Shown here: in pieces, positions 1 to 10,226 of the stretch
Numbering within the stretch: position 1 is the stretch's first letter
Layout: the number at the start of each line of letters is the position of its first letter
DNA from: Prostheceraeus crozeri
Taxonomy: Eukaryota; Platyhelminthes; Polycladida; Euryleptidae
Reading direction: 5' to 3'
NCBI GenBank assembly: GCA_907163375.1
Contig: CAJQUW010001840.1
Coordinates: 186,001 to 250,000 of the forward strand
DNA length: 64,000 nucleotides
Notes under the pieces: generated by a model
Databases searched by the model: none
What the model saw: the letters and a program-made list of their open reading frames with translations, nothing else
Told to the model about the DNA's origin: nothing
Position numbers and translations under genes: made by a program

Positions 1-500
1 CGGTTGCAACCATCAGAAAGAACAAGAAGCACTTGCCCCAATTGAAAACTGACGCAGCGATGAAGTCTGGGGAAACATTTGGCACTGTCTAAAGCAATGG
101 GAAGGTGGCATTTATCCAATGGAAGGATCGACGGTGCGTGTATGCTGTATCGAATTACTTGACGCCTCATGGAGCGACCTCTAAACAGCGAAAAGTCAAA
201 GGATCGGCACAAAAGGCAGAGGTTGACATCCCGATAATGGTAGCCATGTACAATTGTTACATGGGAGGTGTGGACATCTCTGATCAAAGGAAAGAATGAT
301 ATGAAATCGACCACCGAAGTCGGTACAAATATTAACTCAGACTATTCTTCGATCAAATTGACACCGCCATTTCTAATGCCTACATAGTGTACAAGCAGAT
401 GAAAGACGTCCTTTCCATGTCATCGAAGGACTTTCGCTTGAAGATTGTTCATGGTCTTGTAGGACAATTCTCATCAAGATCCAAACCGAGGTTAAATTAA
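1..500 (+). pseudogene. piggyBac (PGBD-type) transposase C-terminal remnant
   Basis: The C-terminal third of a piggyBac transposase (DDE_Tnp_1_7 family) is recognisable from the window edge to about 500. The order of motifs is VATIRKNKKHLPQ (the strand after the second catalytic Asp), VAFIQWKDRR, then YMGGVDISDQR, which carries the third catalytic Asp, then a decayed IDTAISNAYIVYKQ helix. Stops fall after GETFGTV and after the SDQRKE stretch, and the last part is only readable with stops ignored. The N-terminal two thirds lie outside the window, so the element's other end and its age cannot be judged. No terminal TTAA-flanked repeat is obvious downstream. It is a dead transposon copy and unlike the other four piggyBac families in the window at the motif level. 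Confidence 0.75.
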
Positions 501-831
501 GTTGCAAAAAAGTTAAATGTGCAATAATTTGAAAATATCTTCATCTTTCAAATACAACAGAAAATATCAGCACAGCATTGTTACACGCTTCAATGCATAC
601 CGTCTCTTGTCTTTGACCTAATTGACTAGTGAGTCATAAAAAGACAATTGTTGGCGTCTTTGATATGTTATAATTTTGATACACACATTTTTCAGACAAT
701 GCTGTTCTTCTTGTGTTTGACTGAGGTCAAATAATGTTAGCGATGACTTGAACAATAATAAACAATCTGCAGAGCTGTTTTTAACACAGAAACAAAAATG
801 GAGCCCAACGTGCAGCCTGTTGGCGTGAGAT
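501..831. other. intergenic, no feature seen
   Basis: AT-rich DNA between the piggyBac remnant and the MFS gene. It should hold the promoter and 5' UTR of the gene at 832, but no TATA box or Inr can be singled out with confidence. An ATG at 798 opens a short frame that closes before the transporter start. Confidence 0.4.
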
Positions 832-2142
832 ATGACGGCTGCAGCAGACTCTCCTGACATAGATGGTGTATGGGCCTTTGTCGTAATGATCGCCGTAGCA
901 GCCTCACAATTTCTAAATCTTGGACTCTCGTACACAAGTTCTATATTTTACTCAACTCTTCTGGACGCGTTTGAAGAATCGCCCACTTTAACAGCCTGGA
1001 CAGTCAACCTCAATATATTTAGTATGTATATGTTTGGGGAAGTAGCAAATGTTCTTGTCAGTTTATATGGACCACGCTTAACAATTGTGATTGGCTGCAT
1101 TATTTCCACTGCAGGACTCATTTCGTGTTAATTCGCTACCAATTTATTGACAATCTTGGTTTTGTACGGCATAGTTGCGGGCATGGGCTTTGCTGCAGGA
1201 TATTTTCCTGTCTTTCCGGTTGTTGCTCAATACTTTCGCAAATATCGCGTCATTGCATTTGCTGTCGTAAGCGCAGGAATTGGAATTGGTCAGGTTACTT
1301 ATCCTCCCATTTTACAATTAGCAACTGATGAATACAGTTGGCGAGGAGGTTTCTTGATTATAGCAGCTATCAATCTCAATATGTTGGTTATTGCAGCAGT
1401 CTTGATGCCTCCTCGACCTCCTACTACACAATCTGTTGAAGAAGTAACGGCTGATGAAGGGCCTGGAAGGTGTGCGTCTGTGATGGAAGCCCTCCGAGAG
1501 AGGGCTCGAAGCTTAGGACTATTTCGAAATCTCCGATGGGTTTTCTTTTGTCTTGCAATGGCAATCGTAGACTTAAGTATGAGTGGCTTCTATACACACA
1601 TAACCGAATATGGACTACTTCTTGGCTTTAGTAAACTCGACGCAGCCTTTTTGTCATCTATAGTCGGATTTGGGAATATCTGTGGTCGAATGTTAACTGG
1701 ACTTATCTTCTCAACTTCTAAACTGCACGTTGAATTCGTGCTTCTGACTTTCTTTGCCATGATAAGCATCTCCGCCGTTGCTTGCGCCTTTTTAAAGGGG
1801 TACACCGACATAGCTATCTGCTGCTGTCTGTGTGGAATAGGCGTAGGTGCATATGGGGTGTATGCAGAAGCCATAATGCACGTCGTAGGAGTTGACAATC
1901 TTGGCAACGGCATCAGTTACAGCTGCATTTTTGAAGGATTTGGAATGATATCGGGTGGTCCTCTAACAGCTTTCGTCTATGAGAATGATCCATCTTATCG
2001 CTCAAGTTTTATCTCCATCGGAATAGTTGCTTTTGTAGGAGCGTCACTGTTCATGGCCATGTCACCTACATGGCTTACCATTAAAGGAGGAAAGCTTCAA
2101 CAAACAACTGCAGAAGATAAAAGGTGTTACGCATTTGGTTAA
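832..2142 (+). pseudogene. SLC16/monocarboxylate-transporter-like MFS protein, single exon, one in-frame stop
   Basis: A 12-helix major facilitator superfamily transporter of the SLC16 (monocarboxylate transporter-like) type lies in one frame from ATG 832 to TAA 2140. The only break is TAA at 1129-1131, about residue 100, just before the next membrane segment. Visible marks are the N-terminal DGVWAFVV helix start, PTLTAWTVN, the loop GPRLTIVIGC, YGIVAGMGFAAGY (MCT-like glycine-rich helix), YFRKYRVIAFAV, GIGIGQ, and in the C half GFGNICGRMLTGL and CGIGVGAYGVYAEA. The cytoplasmic loop between halves holds the acidic stretch EEVTADEGPG. Family members carry monocarboxylates or related organic anions across the plasma membrane; the substrate here is unknown. 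No introns are seen. In the inverted paralogue at 35292-36629 the stop position reads Tyr, so a TAT-to-TAA change is the simplest reading. Start 832 was chosen because the ATG at 798 is out of frame. It is either a young pseudogene, a readthrough gene or an assembly error. Confidence 0.8.
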
Positions 2143-2395
2143 ATAAGTTCAATAATTTTCAACCAATGTATGCTCTATATGATTGTAGGTTAAGCTGTTA
2201 GCATGGTCTACATAAACAGGAGCGTATGAGGATATTAATTCATTACCGCACAAATATGACATAAAGAATCTGCGCTTTTAAATACCATATTCAGATTGAG
2301 TCTATAAAAATACATGCATGTCAGTATCACCACTCCGATATTTATTTGATTTTTAATATAACTAATTAATATTCAATATTTGATAACATTTCTAA

Positions 2396-2520
2396 GAAAA
2401 TATTTGATATGCGGAGAATAATTGATATGGAAATCCATGGCTGTCAAGTTTGGCGTTTAAACAAATAAATTTCTAAATTTATTTACTAACCATTCGCCTT
2501 CATGTTAGCGCAACTGCCAA
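2396..2520 (+). repeat. 125-bp direct repeat, left copy
   Basis: This 125-bp stretch (starting GAAAATATTTGATATG, ending GCGCAACTGCCAA) recurs in the same orientation at 4534-4658 with a scattering of differences. The pair brackets a Penelope-like reverse transcriptase fragment, as pLTRs of Penelope-like elements do. It could alternatively be two copies of an unrelated short repeat. Confidence 0.75.
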
Positions 2521-2799
2521 TATTGCTTGCATAATACATTGGACCATTTGAATTTACAGTGGAGGGAAGTATATATGTTACACGGGTAAATTTTGTGTTG
2601 CAGCATCGATATTTTACAATATATCCTAGTGGTTGCAATATATCCTACTCCTAGTGGTTGCTGCCACGGGAAAATCATAAAGGGCATAGACAATTTTTAA
2701 GAAAATGCAAATGGTTCTCTATTTTATCCGGGAAAAAGATAATTGACAATCCACAGTTCATGTAAATCGTAACGCAAGCCCCCAAATGCTATTGCTCCT

Positions 2800-4130
2800 G
2801 ATGTTTTGCGCATTTGTGAGTTGATTAAAAGTATTGTTATTTCTAAGTTGAAAACTTGCAATTCATGTTTTCCTGTTTTTCAATTTTTGAAAGAGAAGAA
2901 TTTAAATCTCTCATTGCCAACACTGATCATATTGCTACACCCGTTGATAGGGGTGGGCGTTTGTATATTACAGCGAAAGATGACTATTTAAATGAAGGTT
3001 ATCGCCAATTATCTGAACTATCGTCAGAAGTTTATCAGTATTAAGGAATTGGGATTTTTGTGTCCTCCAAATGATGCGTGTGAGGGTTCCATGTACCTTT
3101 TGCCGAAGATTCACAAGCCTGAGTGGCCCAGTGTGATTATGATTCAAGGTCGTCCAATAATTTCAGACGTCAACAATGTCTCAAGAAACTGTGCGACTTC
3201 CATTGAGCTCTTTTTCTCTTCAATTGTTCGCCAGCTCCCAAACTATATTCGTGATTCTTTACCCATTATTTCTATCATTAAAGATTTGATTATTCCTGAA
3301 AATTCTATTTTATTCACTCTTGATGTCACATTATTGTTTACATGTATCCCTAATGTTGCTGGAGTTGAGGTTTGTGGCCGTTTTTCAATCGCTTTCCTGA
3401 TGTACGACGTTCTGATTTGACCATCTTGAATATGCTGAAAATCCTGTTGTACTCTACTGATTTCTTTTTCAATGGAGAAAGATTTGTCTAGACCCATCGG
3501 ACTGCTATGGACTGTTCCTTTGGGGGCTCATACGCGATCTTGTATTTACGAGAATGGGAAGAAAAAAATTGATGAATTTTCACACCGCCCGCTTGTATGG
3601 CTTCGATTCATTGATGACATAATATTGGCGTCTGGAATCATTCTAAAGATGATCGATTGAAATTTGTTAATGTTGTAAATGAATTAGATACAAATGTTTC
3701 TGTACATATGAATTCCAGGCATTTTCATGAACGATTTTTGGATCTTAAACTTTATAGAATGTCTAATTGCATTTTTTATCGCATAGGCTTTGAGCCTACT
3801 GATTCGTTTCGTGTACTAACGCCAAAGACATGTATTTGATACATTACTTTTTGACAGATTTATCAGTTTGTGACGAGGAGTTCAACGTATGAAATCTTTT
3901 ATAATTCTATAAGCATTGTCCAAGAAAAGTGGCGCATACACGGCTGTTCTCGTTCCTTCATTCGATCGCAACGTACGAACCGTTTTACGCTACACAGGTC
4001 AGTCCCCATTCGATCGGTTCATGGGTTTTTTCCATCTAACAATTGTACATATTGCAAATGTAGTTTTATACTTTTTCTATTTCTGAAGACGTTATTTCGT
4101 TTCCTATTGTACATAGATTGAGCGGTACGA
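2800..4130 (+). mobile_element. Penelope-like element (PLE), reverse transcriptase part, broken
   Basis: Pieces of a Penelope-like reverse transcriptase are spread over several frames. In order they are a TPVDRGGRLYI block (about 2940), a block with YLLPKIHKPEWP and GRPIISDVN (3090-3170; the PLE LPKIHK...RPI signature), LFTLDVTLLFTCIPN (about 3310; finger/palm segment with the first catalytic Asp), FIDDIILAS (about 3607; the xDD box), and FLDLKLYRM...FEPTDSF (about 3735-3810). The GIY-YIG endonuclease expected at the C terminus is not recognisable. PLEs are non-LTR-like retroelements that prime at DNA ends or nicks. This copy has several breaks and is dead. Direct repeats at 2396 and 4534 probably mark its limits. 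Confidence 0.7.
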
Positions 4131-4533
4131 ATAAAGGCGTTATATGTTTAATTGAATGTAAGAGATGTAAAAGGCGACTTGTGAGTTAAGCGTCACGCCA
4201 TTTAATGCGCCGTATTTCACAGCATGTAAATAGTATTCTTTTATCTAATTCGACGTCTGTATCACATTTTTCTGGTACTTATACTTAAGATGACTTTTTC
4301 TTCATTGCCCTGGAACATGCTATTAACACCACTAAGAGAAAACTCAATGAACAAAAATGTATTAAAAGATTAAAAGATTGCCACATTTTGTCTTTGATAG
4401 TATTGTCCTTGATAGTAAATGAATTGAAAAAATCTTTTAAAGAAGCCGGTCGTCATTTGCAACACTTGGTTGTTTTTGCTTCTTGAATTAGTGGGGCGGA
4501 GTGGCAAGTCCTTAGGCTTTTTGCCTTACTTTT

Positions 4534-4658
4534 GAAAATATTTGATATGCAGATAACAGTTGATATGGAAATCCATGGCTGTTAAGTTTGGCGTTTAAAC
4601 AGACACATTTCTAAATTTATTTTCTAAGCATTCGCCTTCATGTTGGCGCAACTGCCAA
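4534..4658 (+). repeat. 125-bp direct repeat, right copy
   Basis: Same orientation and same length as 2396-2520. It shares the segments GATATGGAAATCCATGGCTG and GGCGTTTAAACA with that copy and ends in GCGCAACTGCCAA. The two copies differ by roughly one base in ten by eye, so the pair is not fresh. Confidence 0.75.
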
Positions 4659-6393
4659 ATACTTGGCGATTGCACATTTATCACACAACGATTAAAAGTT
4701 TATGAGAATCGAACAGGATCTGTTTACTTGTAGGAATCGAAAAAGGCAATGATTAATATTTGGATTTGTTTACAAGTGCGGATCGCAAAAAGCACACTGT
4801 ATTTTTTGATGGAAAGAATTGAATGACAGGATGTGTTTACAGGTGGGAAACGTAACATTTGAATGATGTCTGACTTATCTCTTGACTTATCTTCCATACA
4901 TATCTATGATATCTACTTGATGTATTCCAGACATATCATTGCCTATTCAGTATTTTGACAGCCACTATGTCTGGGACCCCGATCGTCTGAGTGTTCAGTT
5001 TAGGGGTCGAAACGCAACTAGACGAGTACCTGCTGATGACTGACGAACTGCAGTATTATGTTTTATATCCTTTAATCCGTAGCTGAAGTAGTGGTCGATG
5101 TGTTGTATTTCAAATGAAGAACAAATGGAGAAATGTTGGATTCCATGAAGTATTACAGGCGGATTAAGAAACTGACGACAACAAAATCAAGTGAAGAATT
5201 AGTATTTTCCATGTGTAGTCGTAGGTATAATGTGTAATTCGATTGATCTCGGTGTAGTACATGTAGAGTGTCATTGCAGTTCCATTGTTTACCTCCATAA
5301 TCCACTTTCCACTTGTTCACTATTGCCATTATCTACTTTCCATTATCCATCATGGTTAGTCTCAGATATAGTGTAGCATTAATTCACTTCTAATCGGTGT
5401 AGTAGTATCATTGTAGTTCTATGTTTTACCTCCACTTTCCCAATTTTTATCCATCGGTTTCCTGTTATTTCATAATATCCATTTTTTAATTTCCTTTACC
5501 TATGGTGACCATTGTCCATTTTTAATTTCCTTAACCTATGGTGACCATTGTCCATTTTTAATTTCCTTAACCTATGGTGACCATTGTCATATTCCAAATT
5601 CCACTAGTCGGCGCAGTATATAAGAGGTCTGTTTTGAATGTGTATGCGGCAGTGTTTGGAATCCATGGCATTAGTATATTAACAATAAGAATGAGTACTG
5701 TTACAAGTCTTAAGATCTCTATTTTTACCAGATATTGAGCCACAGCAGATCAATTGTAATTCGTTGCCACGAATAAGCTCCATTGAGTTCTTTTAATAAC
5801 TGATTAATCCAATGGTTACAGTAGCATTGCATTTGTACCTCTGCAGATTGGAGAACGCCATCAGTCCTCATTAGGACTACATGTACTTCAGTTAATAATT
5901 AGTAAGCATCATAATCCATTAAAAATGGCTACTGGGATGATTTTCATCATCTTATGATAAATCTAGGAACCTGATTGCATCACAGATTGCTTAAAACAAA
6001 ATCCCTCCTAGATGGTGTTGTCAAATTTAAATGTGAGGCTGAGCCATGCATCATTTCGGTAAGACCATGCGCCACTTCTTAATATGGATTGAAAAACACC
6101 GGCAAGACAAACTGTATACCACGACCATGCATAAACTATGATGTATTTAGTTGTCATTGTAATATAGACAGTTTTTCTGTCATAGACGATTGGCTACATA
6201 TGGCATCAGACGATTGCACTTCAAAGATCTTGGAAGCAGTGAAATCCACTCGTCAAGAGCCATCTTGAAGAAAGTAAATCTTCAGCAATGGATCCTCTTC
6301 CATGGCAAAATCAATTTAGATATAGCTATTTCTCCTTTTGTATGCTTTCCGGTTTAATGTGGATAGCTTGACGGTAATTGTGGAAATGTATCT
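4659..6393. other. intergenic, minisatellite only
   Basis: No coding sequence is recognised. The stretch holds diverged pyrimidine-rich repeats at 5250-5440 (ATCGGTGTAGTA...TTTACCTCCA occurs twice) and the 36-bp tandem repeat listed separately. The rest shows nothing that can be supported. Confidence 0.5.
5479..5587 (+). repeat. 36-bp tandem repeat, 3 copies
   Basis: Three consecutive copies of a 36-bp unit containing CCATTTTTAATTTCC and CCTATGGTGACCATTGT, nearly identical to each other. The first copy has one extra T. A degraded half-copy follows. This is a short minisatellite. Confidence 0.9.
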
Positions 6394-6411
6394 TTAACAC
6401 TAGAACCGCCA

Positions 6412-6432
6412 TTGCAGTCAAATTGACTGCAA
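6412..6432. repeat. piggyBac subterminal 21-bp palindrome, left outer copy
   Basis: TTGCAGTCAA, one central base, then TTGACTGCAA: a perfect interrupted palindrome directly inside the left terminal repeat. Related copies are at 6591 and 8934. It is a plausible transposase or host-factor binding site; that role is inferred. Confidence 0.9.
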
Positions 6433-6590
6433 TCAATTTTTGAATACAGCCAGAGCCTTAACTGAATTAGTTGTGATAATCAGAAGCTATGACATTTATT
6501 GCACATATCCAAGGAATGAAATTAAGTTAGAATTCATGAGTAAATATATCTATGGTTGAAAATACACGACAATATATCTTTAAGCGCCAA

Positions 6591-6611
6591 TTGCAGTCAT
6601 TTTGACTGCAA
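6591..6611. repeat. piggyBac subterminal 21-bp palindrome, left inner copy
   Basis: TTGCAGTCA, TTT, TGACTGCAA. Same palindrome as at 6412 with a different centre, about 180 bp further in, preceded by GCGCCAA, which echoes the terminal GCCGCCAT context. Confidence 0.9.
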
Positions 6612-6807
6612 ATCAGTAAAGTATTAGTCTTCAACTTTCAAGCTTAGATATCTCATTTTTAACGCTAACAAAACAGTGAGTCATCATTCATCAACATGAA
6701 CAGGATCAAGTCATGGATATACCATATCGATCAAGTGTTTAGTTTCTCATCATACGCTCACTTTAGAAGAAAGTTGACTATCAGAAAAGGACAGTAGAAG
6801 TCTTACG

Positions 6808-8499
6808 ATGGCAGCACGACGTCGACGAATATCTGCGCAAACTGCTTTACAGATGATAACGCAATTGAATGGAGAAGTATCGGATGACGAAGAGGTGACC
6901 ATGGACGAATTTATAATCGAGAGTGAAAATTCATCCATTAGTGACAATGAAGATGTTGAGATTGACGACGAATCAATAATCAGACCGACTGGGCACAATA
7001 ACGGAGACCGACAAGAAACCGAATTACCACCATATCTGGGTAAAGATAAAAGTACTTTGTGGCAAGAAACAAATCGTGAGCGACGAGGACCGATCTCTTC
7101 GAAGAATATCTTCACAGCTAAACCCGGACTTTCTTATCGCTGCAAACGATCTATCTCCTCAGACGATGTATTTTCCGCCTTTCATCTTCTATTCGATAAC
7201 TATATTGTGAATCACATTCATGCATGTACAATAACTGAAGCCAATCGACAAAAACCTGATTCGGAATGGTCCTTCTCCAAAGAAGAGCTGCTCGCTGTAA
7301 TTGGAATTATGTATATTCGTGGTGCGACGTCAGCCTCAAAGTTTGATCTTGAAGCATTATGGAGTGATAAATGGGGTATTCCAATAGTACAGAATACTAT
7401 GTCTCGCAACCGCTTTCGTGAGATTATAGGATTTCTCAGATTTGATGAGAAAACTTCTCGGCGAAGTAGAGTTTTATCCGACAAGTTCTGCTTGATACGT
7501 GATATTTGGAAACGTATGATTGACAATAGCCAGGACATGTACACCCCTAAAGAATTCCTCACGATTGATGAACAGCTCTTGCCATCGAAATGCAGATGCC
7601 CATTTACCCAATATATGCCGAACAAACCGGATAAATTCGGCATAAAGTTCTGGGTTCTGTGTGATACCGAAACAAAATATGTCCTGAACAGCTTACCGTA
7701 TTTGGGAAAGGAGGAAAGTCGTCCAAGCAATGTTACTTTGTCTGAATACGTCGTTTGTGAATTGGTGAAACCGTACAAGAAATTGGGATATAACATCACA
7801 TGTGACAATTACTTTACGTCCTTGAGTCTTGCCTCTGCATTGGAAGAACAAAAGATTACCATGGTTGGTACCATCAGGAAGAATCGCCGCGAATTACCGG
7901 AAAAGTTACCTCAAATGGAAAAGGATATGATGCGTTACGAATCAAGATTCTTCTTGAACTCTAACAAGAAATGTTCTTTGACGGTGTATAAATCAAAATC
8001 AGAAAAATCAGTCTGCGTTCTATCGTCGATGCATGAATCTTGTACTTTTGGCGGCGGACCGAAAAATCTTCCCGAAACGGTCAATTTTTACAACAAAACG
8101 AAACATGGCGTTGACATGTTCGATAGCATGACACGTATGTATTCCACGAAGGCGGGCTCACGCAGATGGCCAATGCACGTATTTTACAATTTGTTGGACA
8201 TCGTTGCCCTAAATTCATGGATTATATATAAAATTGCTTGCCAAAAATCAATCTCAAGGCGAGATTATCTTCTTTTCTTGGGAGAGAGAATGTGTCAAAT
8301 TTTCAAACCTTTTGAGGTCAATTTGCCTGCATCCGTTTCAGAATCTCCAGCTAGAACAGCACTAAAGCGAAAGGAGTGCCAAATAAGCAAACATAAGAAC
8401 AAAGGTGGGAATGTTTGCAGTACATGCAAAAAATGGTGCTGTGGTCCATGTTCTGCAAACAAAATCATCATTGTTACATGTATAAACTGTGCCAAATGA
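6808..8499 (+). CDS. piggyBac transposase, full length and open
   Basis: A 563-residue transposase catalysing TTAA-specific cut-and-paste transposition. Residues 22-55 form an acidic, Asp/Glu/Ser-rich N-terminal region. The DDE_Tnp_1_7 core runs from about 110 to 480. The three catalytic aspartates are all present: Asp254 in TIDEQLLPSKC, Asp333 in ITCDNYFTS and Asp436 in HGVDMFDSM. Other family marks are SKFDLEALW, MSRNRFREI, GIKFWVLCD, VGTIRKNRRELP and HVFYNLLDIVALNSWIIYK. The C-terminal cysteine-rich domain (about 525-563) has CSTCKKWCCGPC followed by CINC, the cross-brace zinc module that binds the element's end repeats. The start ATG at 6808 follows a short leader inside the left end, and length fits the family (about 560-600). 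No stop, frameshift or missing key residue is seen, so this may be an active copy. Confidence 0.95.
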   Translation: MAARRRRISAQTALQMITQLNGEVSDDEEVTMDEFIIESENSSISDNEDVEIDDESIIRPTGHNNGDRQETELPPYLGKDKSTLWQETNRERRGPISSKNIFTAKPGLSYRCKRSISSDDVFSAFHLLFDNYIVNHIHACTITEANRQKPDSEWSFSKEELLAVIGIMYIRGATSASKFDLEALWSDKWGIPIVQNTMSRNRFREIIGFLRFDEKTSRRSRVLSDKFCLIRDIWKRMIDNSQDMYTPKEFLTIDEQLLPSKCRCPFTQYMPNKPDKFGIKFWVLCDTETKYVLNSLPYLGKEESRPSNVTLSEYVVCELVKPYKKLGYNITCDNYFTSLSLASALEEQKITMVGTIRKNRRELPEKLPQMEKDMMRYESRFFLNSNKKCSLTVYKSKSEKSVCVLSSMHESCTFGGGPKNLPETVNFYNKTKHGVDMFDSMTRMYSTKAGSRRWPMHVFYNLLDIVALNSWIIYKIACQKSISRRDYLLFLGERMCQIFKPFEVNLPASVSESPARTALKRKECQISKHKNKGGNVCSTCKKWCCGPCSANKIIIVTCINCAK

Positions 8500-8933
8500 T
8501 TTTTGGAAACCATGACAGTTTTGCAGTTACTGTAAAAACCAATTACAGTACAAATTAGAACTTTGTTTTTTTGCTGCCTTTTATTATAATTTTCAATTCT
8601 TTAGGAAATATAAATAATAATAAATGAATTTATCATTCCAAAAGTAAAATAAATGCTATTAGACAAAATTAAATAACTTACTTGCAAAAAGTCAACTATC
8701 CAATAAACAGTGATATTTTTTTCGCAGCAAATTCTAAATAATTAGTTTTAATGCATAAATGAAAATATAGTGCATAACACAGTATATATGTTTACTCATA
8801 TAAACCACTTTGTTTATGAAAGTAAGTATAGCAATAATATGTCCAATTACCATGATAAATGATGAGCCAATAATAACCGGTAGAAATTTTAGGATGTCAG
8901 GTAATTACAGGGTTCTATTCATTATCTTTTATG

Positions 8934-8954
8934 TTGCAGTCATTTTGACTGCAT
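8934..8954. repeat. piggyBac subterminal 21-bp palindrome, right copy
   Basis: TTGCAGTCA, TTT, TGACTGCAT, just inside the right terminal region. It differs from the left inner copy only at the last base. Spacing to the element end is larger than on the left, so the two ends are asymmetric, as in characterised piggyBac elements. Confidence 0.9.
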
Positions 8955-9255
8955 TTGGCGGTTAAAGGTATGTAAAATTCTTGGCGGTTCTAGTGTTAAG
9001 AATCTTCTTTAACTTGTTGATCAGTCCTTGCTTTTTGGGCATATTGTGATGTGTCCGCGGACAAGCAGTGCACAAGCTATACTGTGTACTGTGACTGTCC
9101 GTTAGATTGTTTGAGTATCAGCTACATTTCTTTCGAACTATATCGCAGCCACTGAATTAGACAGGTCGGCTCTTTTTAGAAGAGAAGCTTCGTATAAAGG
9201 AATGCTGATGAAATGGCATAATCTGTTGACATAACACTGAACAAAAAGTTGTAAG

Positions 9256-9322
9256 TTCAACAATATAGCAATGTTAATACGATGTCGTATAGACATCGTA
9301 TCAACATTGCTATACTGTTGAA
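9256..9322. repeat. 67-bp hairpin (31-bp arms, 5-nt loop)
   Basis: Arm 9256-9286 (TTCAACAATATAGCAATG...) is the reverse complement of 9292-9322 with two mismatches, separated by GTATA. It stands alone between the intact piggyBac and the retroelement tail. It is probably a tiny fold-back MITE. Confidence 0.85.
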
Positions 9323-9364
9323 TATAAACATCGCGACTAGCTATAGAAATGATATTCAAAACAA

Positions 9365-10226
9365 ATCAGTTTAATAGTGCATCTCCTAATCCAAGTGATT
9401 CTATATTGCAACGCGAATGGGATGACCGCCTCTGCATTGAGACTTTTTCTGATCTGCTCGCCGACGCGAACCAAATCGATCGGAATCGACTTCTATCTGC
9501 GGCAGAGCCCGATACTGGAGCCTGGTTGCAAGCTCTCCCTATTCCTAACTTGTGAAATCTCTTGGACAAGGACTCAGTTCGAGCCAGTATTGCTCTTGGT
9601 CTTGGCTGTTCTATCTGCGAACCGCACAACTGCAGGTATTGTAATCAAATCATGCGGTCAGTTTTGGGTACCACGGACTTTCCTGTCGCTTCAGCGCAGG
9701 ACGTTTCTCATGTCATGCCAACCTTAATGATGTTGTGGAGCGTAGCCTGGCAAGCGCAGGTATCCCGTCAGTCCTGAAACCTGTCGGACTCGACCGCGGA
9801 GATGGACGGATGCCCGATGGCCCTACCATTTTTCCTTTCAAACTTGGAAAATGTCTAGCTTGGGACTCTACCTACTCGGATATCTACGCTGCCTCTACCA
9901 CCATGCAGAATTCTGCCTCTCCAGGATCCGCAGCACGAAATGCAGAAGAGCGGAAAATAATTAGATATAAACAACTGGCTCAGAAAAATATGTTTGTACC
10001 ACTTGCGGTCGAAACCTCCGGTATAAATGGCAAAGTTGGATCGGCCTTCCTGAAACATCTCGGACGCCTCATTACAAAGAACATCGGCAATCCTATCGAG
10101 TTAACATGGCTTCGTCAACGCATAGCACTTGCGATTCTTCGCGGAAACGCCGCTGCTATCTCCGCCACCCCGCCGAATGGAATATCTTGCAACGAATCCA
10201 AGTGGACGAATCGAGACGTATTTTGA
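9365..10226 (+). pseudogene. C-terminal part of a retroelement-type polyprotein (zinc knuckle plus nuclease-like domain), broken
   Basis: Several overlapping frames carry one recognisable protein. The first piece reads REWDDRLCIETFSDLLADA...GAWLQALPIPNL (9409-9555), then a Cys/His cluster CSICEPHNCRYC (about 9612), and finally ERSLASAGIPSVLKPVGLDRGDGR followed by MPDG...LAWDSTYSDI and FVPLAVETSGINGK (9735-10060). From memory this arrangement follows reverse transcriptase domains in many invertebrate non-LTR-type elements. The PDG...WDSTYSD stretch resembles the PD-(D/E)XK nuclease pattern, which is an inference. No reverse transcriptase is seen upstream, so the copy is 5'-truncated, and it has a few frame changes. 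The exact family is not settled. Confidence 0.5.

Larger units (their letters stand above)
6398..8995 (+). mobile_element. complete piggyBac transposon (2598 bp) with TTAA target duplication
   Basis: The ends are perfect 13-bp inverted repeats, CACTAGAACCGCC at 6398 and GGCGGTTCTAGTG ending at 8995, each flanked by TTAA (6394-6397 and 8996-8999), the piggyBac target site duplication. A second, internal copy of the GGCGGTTAAAG motif lies just inside the right end, and an internal GCGCCAA plus palindrome lies at about 6584 on the left. The single gene inside (6808-8499) is open over its full length. Perfect terminal repeats, an intact target site and an undamaged gene together point to a recent insertion. 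Confidence 0.95.
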
